From contig CAZBPM010000014.1 in assembly GCA_964493785.1 (NCBI GenBank), forward strand, positions 57,897-121,896: a DNA stretch of 64,000 nucleotides, written 5' to 3'. The position numbers were made by a program, and so were the translations under genes. The notes under the pieces are model-generated. The model was not told the origin of the DNA, ran no database searches, and worked only from the letters and a program-made list of their open reading frames with translations. How positions within the stretch are numbered: position 1 is the first letter of the stretch; each line of letters starts with the position of its first letter. The stretch is from Hyphomicrobium_A sp964493785. Its GTDB lineage: Bacteria; Pseudomonadota; Alphaproteobacteria; Rhizobiales; Hyphomicrobiaceae. This document shows, piece by piece, positions 38,298 to 46,930 of the stretch.

Positions 38298-38513
38298 GTG
38301 CTCGGACGGAAGTTGAATTGGGTGCTGATATGCGGCCTGGCCGTGGCCGCCGCGCTCATCGGCATTGGGCTGGTGCCTGACGGCCGCGTGGCGGCGGGCT
38401 CGTGCGGATCGGCCTGCAAGAGCGAATACAATCAGTGCCGCATTAATACCAAGGGCGCGGGAAGCTGCGAAGTCGCCTTCACGCGCTGCATGCAGAGCTG
38501 CATCCGCAAGTAG
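38298..38513 (+). CDS. Small secreted protein with six symmetrically spaced cysteines
   Basis: A 71-residue exported protein starting at GTG 38298, with GGGAG 7 bases upstream. A hydrophobic signal segment (about residues 7-25) precedes a cleavage region near VAAG. The mature part has six Cys in the pattern C-x3-C-x6-C-x9-C-x6-C-x3-C, an exact mirror arrangement. It lies 129 bases after gshA on the same strand. A longer frame from 38193 has no supporting start signal. No known family recognised; the fold proposal is given under findings. Confidence 0.7.
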   Translation: MLGRKLNWVLICGLAVAAALIGIGLVPDGRVAAGSCGSACKSEYNQCRINTKGAGSCEVAFTRCMQSCIRK

Positions 38514-38600
38514 CGCCTGGCCCGATCGATTTTTACCTTCGAAGAGCAGTGCGGCGAGACAGCCTGCGCCGATAGGCGCCCATGAAGATCTAGCCGCGAT

Positions 38601-38978
38601 TTATTTGTGCAGCTTCAGGAACGCTATCAGGTCGGCGCGCTCCGCGTCGTTCTTGATGCCTGGGAATGCCATGACGTTACCCGGCAGATATGTATCGGGC
38701 GCTGCGAGATACGCCGAGAGCTTGTCCTCGGTCCACACGAGCCCGCCACTTCCCGCTTTGAGCATGGCGTCCGAATAGTTGAAGCCCGGCGCAGCGCCAG
38801 CCTTGCGGCCGACAACACCGGTCAATGCGGGGCCGGCCTTGTTGGCGGCGGCAGGGCCGATCGCGTGGCACGCGCGGCAGCGCTTGAACACCGCCTCTCC
38901 CTTGGCGGCATCCTGGGCGACGGCAGGCGCGCCGGCCAGCAACGCGACCGCCACCGCGAGATACGCTCTGCGCTTCAT
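38601..38978 (-). CDS. Periplasmic class I cytochrome c
   Basis: A soluble cytochrome of 125 residues. A signal peptide (MKRRAYLAVAVALLAGAPAVA) is cleaved before QDAAKG. The heme motif CRACH is at about residues 34-38, NYSDAM in the middle, and the distal Met ligand in GNVMAFPG near residue 100. It is closely related in pattern to the anchored cytochrome at 6631 but lacks the membrane tether. Read in the same direction as the lysR gene upstream, 82 bases away. Redox partner unknown. Confidence 0.92.
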   Translation of the reverse strand: MKRRAYLAVAVALLAGAPAVAQDAAKGEAVFKRCRACHAIGPAAANKAGPALTGVVGRKAGAAPGFNYSDAMLKAGSGGLVWTEDKLSAYLAAPDTYLPGNVMAFPGIKNDAERADLIAFLKLHK

Positions 38979-39060
38979 GCTGTCCTCCCTGTCACCGACA
39001 CATCAGCAAAAGCTTAGCCGGGAAACAAGGCAGTTCGACGCCGAAGCGAACGACACCGTC

Positions 39061-40035
39061 TCAGAGCGTCGCTGCGTGGCTCGTCCGCCTGCGACTGGCC
39101 GGGGAGGAGCGTGGAGGGGTCATCTTGTTGAAGATCAAATCCTTTTCCCAATACGGCTCCGGTCCGTACAGGCTGGAAAAGAACTCTATGAAGGCTTCGA
39201 CTTTGGCCGGCATGAAATCGCGGCTCGGATGGACGACGTAGATGCCCCGACTTTCAACACTTCTGTACCCGGGCAGCACCACGACGAGCCGGCCGTCAGC
39301 AATCGCCTCGGCCGCCTCCCAAGTCGACAGCAATCCAATTCCGGCGCCTGCAGAGACGAGCCCGCGAACGAAATCGGCCGAATCGCATCTCACATTGCCG
39401 CTTGGGCGGAGCTGCTGCTCGCCATCGGGCCCAAGGAGACGCCAAACGTCCGACGTGCTGACGGACAGGCAGTTGTGGAACTCGATATCGGCAAGGCTCG
39501 TGGGGGCGCCGCGATGTTCCACATAGGCAGGCGCGGCGCACATCGTCAGGTTGTCGGGCGCGAGGCGAAGGGCAACGAGCGAGGAGTCGGCCAGCTCACC
39601 GACGCGGATCGCGAGGTCGTAGCCTTCGCGGACAATGTCGACGGGTGTATCAGCGACATGCACGTCGAGGCGGATGTCGGGGTAGCGCGACAGAAAATCT
39701 GGAATGTGTGGGGCGACATGCATTCGTCCGAATGATGTCGGCACACTCACCTTGAGGACGCCGCGGGGCGCCGTATTGCGATGGCTGATAAAGTCCTCAG
39801 CCTCGTCGCACATGTTGAGTATTTCCACGACGCGCTTGAAGTATCCAACGCCGGTTTCGGTGAGCATGAGCTGGCGTGTCGTGCGCTGGAACAGCCGCGC
39901 GCCCAGCCTCTCTTCGAGCTGGCTGATGCGTTTGGAAACTACGGCAGGCGTAAGACCCATCTCACGGCCTGCGGCGGACATATTGCCGGTGCGTGCCACG
40001 CGTGCGAATATCTGTAGATCGCTTATCGAGGGCAT
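39061..40035 (-). CDS. LysR family transcriptional regulator
   Basis: A 324-residue regulator. The N-terminal winged HTH spans about residues 1-65 (GNMSAAGREMGLTPAVVSKR); the C-terminal part is the periplasmic-binding-like effector domain. It is divergent from glcDEF across a 216-base gap holding a dyad-symmetric sequence, the usual arrangement for a LysR regulator and its target. Control of glycolate oxidation is therefore a reasonable inference. In E. coli that operon is instead controlled by the GntR-type GlcC. The last 20 or so residues are basic and Ser-rich. Confidence 0.92.
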   Translation of the reverse strand: MPSISDLQIFARVARTGNMSAAGREMGLTPAVVSKRISQLEERLGARLFQRTTRQLMLTETGVGYFKRVVEILNMCDEAEDFISHRNTAPRGVLKVSVPTSFGRMHVAPHIPDFLSRYPDIRLDVHVADTPVDIVREGYDLAIRVGELADSSLVALRLAPDNLTMCAAPAYVEHRGAPTSLADIEFHNCLSVSTSDVWRLLGPDGEQQLRPSGNVRCDSADFVRGLVSAGAGIGLLSTWEAAEAIADGRLVVVLPGYRSVESRGIYVVHPSRDFMPAKVEAFIEFFSSLYGPEPYWEKDLIFNKMTPPRSSPASRRRTSHAATL

Positions 40036-40133
40036 TTTCCCCCCGTTTTTATGATGTCCCGGCAGCTAGGCCAGGCCCTCGGGTGCAAATCGACTTCAGG
40101 TATGATCACGGCTAACAATAAGCTATCGGTCGA

Positions 40134-40149
40134 ACAGCTTAAAAGCTGT
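40134..40149. promoter_or_regulatory. Dyad in the lysR-glcD intergenic region, candidate operator
   Basis: ACAGCTT-AA-AAGCTGT, two 7-base arms separated by 2 bases, lies 98 bases upstream of lysR and 102 bases upstream of glcD. LysR proteins bind such dyads in divergent promoters, but this one is short for the usual T-N11-A site. Confidence 0.35.
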
Positions 40150-40251
40150 ACTGTCGTACAATAGCGGCAGTATGCCAGGAGTGGGCCGGGAAGCGATAAT
40201 GAATTGTTGCGCGAGCCGCGCAGCTGCTGGAACCACTAGCCGGAGAATACT

Positions 40252-41721
40252 ATGACGCTGGCGAGGATGCCGGAGCCAGACGGGACCGTGCTCGACCGGA
40301 GCGGCGCCATCATCAAGGAACTCGAGGCGCTGATCGGCGCCGATGGTGTCATCTCCGAAGAGGAAGGCCGTCGCGCGTTCGAAGCAGACGCGCTCAACGC
40401 CTATCGGCAGGTGCCGCTCGTCGTCGTTCTGCCGCGCACGACCGAGGACGTGTCCAAGGTCCTCAGGTATTGCCATCAGAACGGCCTCAAGGTCGTGCCG
40501 CGCGGTGCGGGAACGTCGCTGTGCGGGGGCGCGCTGCCTGCCGCCGACTCCGTCGTCATCGGCACCTCGCGAATGAACCGCGTGCTCGATACCGACTTCA
40601 TCAACCGCACCATCACAGTCGAGTCCGGCATCACCAATCTCGCCATCACCGAGGCCGTGTCCGCGGAAGGATTCTTCTACGCGCCCGACCCGTCGAGCCA
40701 GCTCGCGTGTACGATCGGCGGCAACCTCGCCATGAACTCGGGCGGCGCGCACTGCCTCAAATACGGGGTCACGACCAACAACGTGCTCGGGCTGAAGATG
40801 GTGCTGATCGATGGGGAGGTCGTCGAGATCGGCGGCGCCTACCTCGACTCGGAGGGCTACGACTTCCTCGCGCTGATCATCGGATCGGAAGGTCAGTTCG
40901 GGATCGTGACCGAGGCCACGCTCAAAATCGTTCCGGCAGCGGAAACAGCACGCCCGGTCATGCTCGGGTTCTCAACGTGCGAGGCCGCGGGCCAGTGCGT
41001 TGCCGCCATCATCGGCTCGGGGATCATTCCCGTGGCCATCGAATACATGGACCGTCCGGCGATCGCCGTGGCAGACGCCTACGCAAAGGCCGGCTATCCG
41101 CTCGACGTCGAAGCGCTGCTCATCGTCGAAGTGGAAGGATACGATGACGAGACGACGCGGCTGCTGCGCGATATCGTCGACATCGCACGCTCATATGATC
41201 CGCAGGTGATCGAAGCGAGCACCTCGCCGGAACACAGCGCCCGCATCTGGAAAGGCCGGAAGGCGGCGTTCGGCGCCATGGGCCGCATCTCCGACTACTA
41301 CTGCATGGACGGGACGATACCGCTGTCGCGGCTGCCCGAGGTTCTCGCGCGCATTACGCAGATATGCACCGAATACCGGCTCAAGGTGGCCAACGTATTC
41401 CACGCCGGAGACGGCAACCTGCATCCGCTGATCCTGTACAATGCCAATGACGCAGACGAAGCACGCCGGGCAGAGCTGGCGGGCGCAGAGATATTGAAGC
41501 TGTGCGTAGCCGTCGGCGGATGCCTCACGGGAGAGCACGGTGTCGGCATCGAGAAGCGCGACCTGATGGACGTGCAGTTCTCGCCGTCAGATCTGGCCGT
41601 GCAGATGCGCATCAAGAGTGTGTTCGACCCCAATTGGCAGCTCAACCCCGGCAAGGTCTTCCCGCTCAGTGCGACCGAAGCCAGCGGCGAGCAGCGCCCT
41701 GCCGCGATCCAGGCGGCCTGA
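40252..41721 (+). CDS. glcD: Glycolate oxidase FAD subunit GlcD
   Basis: Catalytic flavoprotein of glycolate oxidase, 489 residues, oxidising glycolate to glyoxylate with electrons passed to GlcF. The FAD-binding PCMH domain contains VVPRGAGTSLCGGALP and PDPSSQLACTIGGNLAMNSG. The FAD-oxidase C-terminal domain contains NVFHAGDGNLHP and GGCLTGEHGVGIEK. ATG 40252. It is the first gene of the glcDEF operon; glcE begins 10 bases after its stop. Confidence 0.96.
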   Translation: MTLARMPEPDGTVLDRSGAIIKELEALIGADGVISEEEGRRAFEADALNAYRQVPLVVVLPRTTEDVSKVLRYCHQNGLKVVPRGAGTSLCGGALPAADSVVIGTSRMNRVLDTDFINRTITVESGITNLAITEAVSAEGFFYAPDPSSQLACTIGGNLAMNSGGAHCLKYGVTTNNVLGLKMVLIDGEVVEIGGAYLDSEGYDFLALIIGSEGQFGIVTEATLKIVPAAETARPVMLGFSTCEAAGQCVAAIIGSGIIPVAIEYMDRPAIAVADAYAKAGYPLDVEALLIVEVEGYDDETTRLLRDIVDIARSYDPQVIEASTSPEHSARIWKGRKAAFGAMGRISDYYCMDGTIPLSRLPEVLARITQICTEYRLKVANVFHAGDGNLHPLILYNANDADEARRAELAGAEILKLCVAVGGCLTGEHGVGIEKRDLMDVQFSPSDLAVQMRIKSVFDPNWQLNPGKVFPLSATEASGEQRPAAIQAA

Positions 41722-41731
41722 GGAGATTACC

Positions 41732-42952
41732 TTGAGCGATTTGCAGCGGCCTGCCGCCGACTGGGAGCTACAGTTCATCATTGCCGGCTGTGCCGAGAAG
41801 CAGCTGCCGATCGAGATCGTCGGCTCGGGCTCCAAGCGGGCCATCGGTCGGCCGGTCGACGGCACGGTGACGATAACTACAAGCTCGATACGCGGCATTT
41901 CTCTCTACGAGCCGAACGAGCTGGTGATGTCCGCGCGCGCGGGAACGCCGCTGACGCAGGTCGAAGCCGAGCTTGCAGCACGCGGACAGATGCTGCCGTT
42001 CGAGCCGATCGACCTCGGCCCGTCGACCGGGGGCCCGCAGGGCGCGCAGACCATCGGTGCGGTGTTCGCGACGAACATGTCGGGCGCACGGCGCGTGCAG
42101 TATGGCGCGGCGCGCGACCATCTGCTCGGCGTCAAGGGCGTCAATGGGCGCGCAGAGATGTTCAAGGCCGGCGGACGCGTGATGAAGAACGTCACGGGCT
42201 ATGACGTCGCGCGCGGGCTCGCGGGGAGCTGGGGGACGCTCGCGGTTCTCACCGAGGTGACGTTCAAGGTCATTCCGTGGCCAGAGACGGCGGCGACCGT
42301 CATTTTCCTCGGCTTGCCGGACAACCTCGCGCTGGAGCTGCTGTCGACGGCGATGACGCTCCCAGTGGAGGTTTCAGGCGCGGTGCACCTGCAGGCTTCC
42401 GTCGCGGCGAGGCTGAACCACCCGGGGCTCAAGTCGCTGAACAAGTCGATCACGGCGCTGCGGCTGGAGAATTTCGCGACCGCAGTTACCGGACGCAAGC
42501 AACGGCTTAAAGAGGCGCTGAAGGTGTACGGCAAGGCGATGGAGCTCGATCACCGCGAGACGCTGGAGTTCTGGGGAGAGCTGCGGCGTCTTTCGGTCAT
42601 GCCCAATCGCCCGACGCTGCTGTGGCGCATATCGACCAAGCCGACGATGGCAGCCAAGCTCGTCGCAGCCATCAAGCGCTACATGCCGGCGGAAGCATTC
42701 TACGACTGGGCGGGCTCGCTCGTCTGGCTTGAAGTGCCGGCAGCAGCGGACGCGGGAACGGCGGAAATCCGCCGCGTTACGGCCATTCACGGCGGGCATG
42801 CCATGCTAATCCGCGCCGAACCGTCGGTAAGAGCGACCGTAGAGGTGTTCCAGCCCTTGAGCCCGCCGCTCGAACGGCTTACCCGTGGTCTCAAGGCTGC
42901 GTTCGATCCCGCCGGGATACTCAACCCCGGCCGGATGTACGCCAACGTGTGA
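41732..42952 (+). CDS. glcE: Glycolate oxidase FAD-binding subunit GlcE
   Basis: Second flavin-binding subunit, 406 residues. The start is TTG 41732, with AGGAG 7 bases upstream; an upstream ATG frame lies inside glcD. The FAD-binding region includes LPIEIVGSGSKR, GQMLPFEPIDLG and TIGAVFATNMSGARR. VTGYDVARGLAGSWGTLAVL is typical of GlcE. It is shorter than GlcD because the C-terminal part is reduced, as expected. It is followed after 16 bases by glcF. Confidence 0.94.
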   Translation: MSDLQRPAADWELQFIIAGCAEKQLPIEIVGSGSKRAIGRPVDGTVTITTSSIRGISLYEPNELVMSARAGTPLTQVEAELAARGQMLPFEPIDLGPSTGGPQGAQTIGAVFATNMSGARRVQYGAARDHLLGVKGVNGRAEMFKAGGRVMKNVTGYDVARGLAGSWGTLAVLTEVTFKVIPWPETAATVIFLGLPDNLALELLSTAMTLPVEVSGAVHLQASVAARLNHPGLKSLNKSITALRLENFATAVTGRKQRLKEALKVYGKAMELDHRETLEFWGELRRLSVMPNRPTLLWRISTKPTMAAKLVAAIKRYMPAEAFYDWAGSLVWLEVPAAADAGTAEIRRVTAIHGGHAMLIRAEPSVRATVEVFQPLSPPLERLTRGLKAAFDPAGILNPGRMYANV

Positions 42953-42968
42953 AGGCAACGGTCATTCG

Positions 42969-44336
42969 ATGCAGACGAACTTCACGCCAGAGCAGCTCAG
43001 CAATCCGCGCATCGCAGAAGCAGAGGCGATCCTGCGCCGCTGCGTACATTGCGGGCTGTGCACGGCCACATGCCCGACTTACGTGCTCATGGGCGACGAG
43101 CGCGACAGTCCGCGCGGGCGCATCTATCTGATCAAGGACATGCTGGAGGACAACGCTCCTGCCAGTCCCGAGGTGCAGTTCCACCTCGATCGCTGCCTGT
43201 CGTGTCTATCGTGCATGTCGACCTGCCCCAGCGGCGTCGATTACATGCATCTGATCGATCTCGCACGGAGCTATGTCGAGCAGACCGCTCCACGCCCGTT
43301 CAAGGAGCGCTTCGTGCGGCGGCTGCTGGCGAACGTGCTGCCGTTCCCGGAGCGGTTCCGGCTGGCGCTGCGGCTTGCGCCACTGGGGCGGCCGTGGGTG
43401 AAGCTGCTGCGCCGGCTGGGACAGAACCAGATCGCGGCGATGATCGAGCTTGCTCCAGCCGTGCTGCCGCCATCTCCGAAATTCGAGGGGCCGGGTACGG
43501 CTGCGACCGAGGACGAGCGGCGCGCGCGTGTCATCATGCTGGCCGGGTGCGCACAGCAGGTTCTGCGGCCAGGGATCAACGATTCAACAATCCGCCTGCT
43601 CGCGCGGCGCGGCGTCGACGTCACCGTGTCGGCGGGCTCGGGTTGCTGCGGCGCCCTTACGCATCACCTCGGCGACGAGGCTTCGGCGGTCGCCTTCGCC
43701 AAGCGCAACGTGGATGCGTGGTCGAAGGATCTGGCCAAGGGTCCGGTTGACGCAATCATCTCAAACGCGTCCGGCTGCGGCACGATGATCAAGGACTACG
43801 GGCATCTTCTGAAGCGCGAGCCGGAGTACGCGGCGCGGGCAGCGCGCATTTCGGCGCTGGCGCGGGACGTGTCGGAGTTCCTGGGCGAATACGACCTCGG
43901 TGCGCCCAAGCGCTGGTCGTCGCTGCGCATCGCCTATCATTCGGCGTGCTCGCTTCAGCACGGCCAGGGCATCAAGGAGCAGCCGCGCGAGTTGTTGCGC
44001 AAGGCGGGCTACAGCGTCGTCGACATTCCGGAGTCCCACATCTGTTGCGGCTCGGCCGGAACGTACAACATCATGCAGCCGGAGATCGCAGGTCAGCTGC
44101 GCGATCGCAAGGCGAAGAACATCAAGCGCGCGAAGCCCGATCTGGTTGCGGCGGGTAACATCGGCTGCATCACCCAGCTCGATGGGCAAGTCGATGTTCC
44201 GGTGGTGCACACCGTTGAATTGCTCGACTGGGCGTACGGCGGCCCCGTGCCGCGCGGCCTCGAGTCGCTTGCGCGCTTCGTCTCGAATGTGCCAGAGCCC
44301 AAGCAGCGACGCGTGGAAGACTTCATCCACGCATAG
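42969..44336 (+). CDS. glcF: Glycolate oxidase iron-sulfur subunit GlcF
   Basis: Electron-transfer subunit, 455 residues. Two 4Fe-4S clusters are bound by Cys25/28/31/35 (CVHCGLCTATCP) and Cys75/78/81/85 (CLSCLSCMSTCP). Two CCG domains follow (GSGCCGALTHH and HICCGSAGTYN). The ATG is at 42969. It completes the glcDEF operon, giving all three subunits of the membrane-associated enzyme. Confidence 0.96.
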   Translation: MQTNFTPEQLSNPRIAEAEAILRRCVHCGLCTATCPTYVLMGDERDSPRGRIYLIKDMLEDNAPASPEVQFHLDRCLSCLSCMSTCPSGVDYMHLIDLARSYVEQTAPRPFKERFVRRLLANVLPFPERFRLALRLAPLGRPWVKLLRRLGQNQIAAMIELAPAVLPPSPKFEGPGTAATEDERRARVIMLAGCAQQVLRPGINDSTIRLLARRGVDVTVSAGSGCCGALTHHLGDEASAVAFAKRNVDAWSKDLAKGPVDAIISNASGCGTMIKDYGHLLKREPEYAARAARISALARDVSEFLGEYDLGAPKRWSSLRIAYHSACSLQHGQGIKEQPRELLRKAGYSVVDIPESHICCGSAGTYNIMQPEIAGQLRDRKAKNIKRAKPDLVAAGNIGCITQLDGQVDVPVVHTVELLDWAYGGPVPRGLESLARFVSNVPEPKQRRVEDFIHA

Positions 44337-44403
44337 GCTCCGGTACGCCGACACACGGCTAAACCGGCGCTGGCCTGAACAATCATTTTGCCGAGGCGAG
44401 TCA

Positions 44404-45216
44404 CTGCCAGTCATTCCAGCGATCAAACCCGAATCGCGTCACAAGTCCGGGCCGTTCGACATCATCGGCGACGTCCACGGATGCGTCGACGAGCTTGTCG
44501 CGCTGCTGCGTGCGCTCGGCTACGGCGTGCGCTTCGAGGGCGCGGGCGATGGCCGTCAGGCATTAACTTACGCACCCAAGGGCCGAACTGCGTTCTTTGT
44601 CGGCGATCTCGTCGATCGCGGGCCCAACTCGCCCGACGTGTTGCGTCTCGCGATGGACATGGTCGAAGCGGGGCATGCGCATGTCGTGGCGGGCAATCAC
44701 GACGACAAGCTGCTGCGCTGGCTCAAGGGCAACAAGGTCAAGATCGGCGGAGGGCTGGAGCGCACGATCGCGCAGCTCGAAGGACAGGGCGAGGCGCTGC
44801 GAGCGCGCGCCATCGCCTTCCTGAGCCAGCTACCGAGCCACGCCTGGCTGGCCGGTGGCGATCTGGCCGTTGCACACGCCGGTATCCGCGAGTCGATGCT
44901 CGGCAGGGCGTATCCGCGCGCCCACGATTTTGGACTTTTTGGCGATACGTCGGGGCACGTCGGTGCTGACGGCCTGCCGGAGCGGTACAACTGGGCCGCC
45001 GAATATCGCGGCAGCACGGCGATCGTCTATGGGCACACACCCGTCGCCGAGGCCGAATGGCAGAACAATACGCTTTGCATCGACACGGGCTGCGTGTTCG
45101 GCGGCAAGCTGACAGCGCTGCGCTGGCCGGAACGGGAGATCGTCAGTGTCCCAGCGCGGCAAGCCTATGCCGAGATGAGGCGGCCGTTCGGTCATCCGCC
45201 GGATCGGGAAGTGTGA
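44404..45216 (+). CDS. Metallophosphoesterase (PrpE/ApaH-like)
   Basis: A calcineurin-like phosphoesterase of about 270 residues with all metal motifs: GDVHG, GDLVDRGP, GNHD, a His in VAHAG and YGHTP. It may cleave diadenosine polyphosphates or protein phosphate. The start is unusual. No ATG, GTG or TTG occurs between the glcF stop and the GDVHG motif in this frame; CTG 44404 with GAGG 8 bases upstream is the best candidate. An in-frame ATG about 120 bases further up lies inside glcF and would add atypical residues. It may be cotranscribed with glcDEF. Confidence 0.82.
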   Translation: MPVIPAIKPESRHKSGPFDIIGDVHGCVDELVALLRALGYGVRFEGAGDGRQALTYAPKGRTAFFVGDLVDRGPNSPDVLRLAMDMVEAGHAHVVAGNHDDKLLRWLKGNKVKIGGGLERTIAQLEGQGEALRARAIAFLSQLPSHAWLAGGDLAVAHAGIRESMLGRAYPRAHDFGLFGDTSGHVGADGLPERYNWAAEYRGSTAIVYGHTPVAEAEWQNNTLCIDTGCVFGGKLTALRWPEREIVSVPARQAYAEMRRPFGHPPDREV

Positions 45217-45340
45217 CGTGAGTGGACGGCCGGCGCTGTGCTGGCCGGCGCCGGCATGACGGATTGATTGGGGTTGCGGGCTGGACAAGCTCCCGGCGTG
45301 TGGTTGCGGGGATATAACAAGGCGTGATAACCCGGCGCCC

Positions 45341-46930
45341 ATGAGCAAGCAGAAGAAAGACGAGCAGCGGCCGAAGCCGCGCCTGCCGCGCGGTCTGCGC
45401 GACATCGAAGCGGCCGAGCTGCGCCAGCAGCAGGCGATGCTGACGAAGATCCGCGAGGTCTACGAACGCTACGGGTTCGAGCCGCTGGAGACGCCGGCGT
45501 TCGAGTACACCGACGCGCTCGGCAAGTTCCTGCCCGACCAAGACCGTCCCAACGAGGGCGTGTTCTCGCTGCAGGACGAGGACGAGCAGTGGATGAGCCT
45601 GCGCTATGACCTGACCGCGCCGCTGGCGCGCTACGTGGCGCAGCACTTCCAGTTCCTGGCCAAGCCGTTCCGGCGCTATGCGACGGGCTACGTGTTCCGC
45701 AACGAGAAGCCGGGGCCGGGGCGGTTCCGCCAGTTCATGCAGTTCGACGCCGATACGGTCGGGACGGACAGCGTCGCCGCGGATGCCGAGATGTGCATGC
45801 TCGCGGCCGACACGCTGGAGGCGCTCGGCATCAAGCGCGGCGACTACGTGATCAAGGTCAATAACCGCAAGGTGCTCGATGGCGTAATGCAGTTCGTGGG
45901 TCTAGCTGGCGACGAGAACGCTGGAAGAAGGCTAACCGTCCTCCGAGCAATCGACAAGCTGGACAGGCTCGGCGTTCAAGGTGTCCGAGAGTTGCTCGGC
46001 AAAGGCCGAAAGGACGAGAGCGGAGATTTCACACGAGGCGCTGAACTAACCGACCAGCAGATCGAAGCTCTCGAAAAGCTATATGGACACCAACAGAGCA
46101 GGTCCCAGGATTTCTTTCTGGCTCGTCACAATGTCGATGACGCGTCGGAAGATGACGCGATCCTTTCGACCGACAACACAGAATATGTCATCGCTGATCC
46201 GCGCTTTCTGGATACATACGCTAATGTATTCACTGACAACGAGTTAGTACAAACTGGAATCAGCGAACTCCGTGAGATCTCCAATATCGTACGAGCGGCG
46301 GGGTATGGCACTCGGCGGGTGAGGATCGACGTCTCCGTCGTGCGCGGCCTTGAGTATTACACCGGGCCGGTGTTCGAGGCGGAGCTCACGTTCGAGGTCA
46401 AGGACGAGAAGGGCAATCCCGTCCGCTTCGGTTCGGTTGGCGGCGGCGGACGCTACGACGATCTCGTCGCGCGCTTCACCGGCCAGAAGGTTCCCGCAAC
46501 CGGCTTCTCCATCGGCGTGTCGCGCCTCCAGGCAGCGCTGAATGCGCTCAACAAGGACAAGCCGCAGGCCGCCGATGGACCCGTCATCGTCACGGTGATG
46601 GAGAAGGAGCGGACAGCCCACTATCAGAAATTCGTGCAGGAGCTGCGCGCTGCCGGCATCCGTGCTGAACTTTATCTCGGCAACCCGAAGAAGTTCGGCA
46701 AGCAGCTCGAGTACGCCGACAAGCGCGGCTCGCCGTGCGTCGTCATCCAAGGCTCGGACGAGCTGGCCGCCGGGCAGGTGACGCTGAAGGACCTCGTCGA
46801 AGGCGCCAAAGCGGCAGAGGCGATCAAGAACCACGAGGAGTGGAAGGAACAGCGTCCGGCGCAGGTGACGGTCAAAGCTGCCGACCTGGTCGACGAGGTC
46901 CGCAAGATCCTGGCGCGGCACACGGGCTAG
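45341..46930 (+). CDS. hisS: Histidine-tRNA ligase
   Basis: It charges tRNA-His; class II synthetase, 529 residues, the long alphaproteobacterial form. Motif 1 lies in YERYGFEPLETPAFEYTDAL. Motif 2 is YATGYVFRNEKPGPGRFRQF. The His-specific motif RGLEYYTGPVFE and motif 3 ATGFSIGVSRL are intact, and the anticodon-binding domain covers the last 100 or so residues. A stretch of about 420 bases (45900-46320) has lower GC and rare codons compared with both flanks. The frame is unbroken, so the enzyme is probably functional. Only one hisS is in the window. Confidence 0.95.
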   Translation: MSKQKKDEQRPKPRLPRGLRDIEAAELRQQQAMLTKIREVYERYGFEPLETPAFEYTDALGKFLPDQDRPNEGVFSLQDEDEQWMSLRYDLTAPLARYVAQHFQFLAKPFRRYATGYVFRNEKPGPGRFRQFMQFDADTVGTDSVAADAEMCMLAADTLEALGIKRGDYVIKVNNRKVLDGVMQFVGLAGDENAGRRLTVLRAIDKLDRLGVQGVRELLGKGRKDESGDFTRGAELTDQQIEALEKLYGHQQSRSQDFFLARHNVDDASEDDAILSTDNTEYVIADPRFLDTYANVFTDNELVQTGISELREISNIVRAAGYGTRRVRIDVSVVRGLEYYTGPVFEAELTFEVKDEKGNPVRFGSVGGGGRYDDLVARFTGQKVPATGFSIGVSRLQAALNALNKDKPQAADGPVIVTVMEKERTAHYQKFVQELRAAGIRAELYLGNPKKFGKQLEYADKRGSPCVVIQGSDELAAGQVTLKDLVEGAKAAEAIKNHEEWKEQRPAQVTVKAADLVDEVRKILARHTG

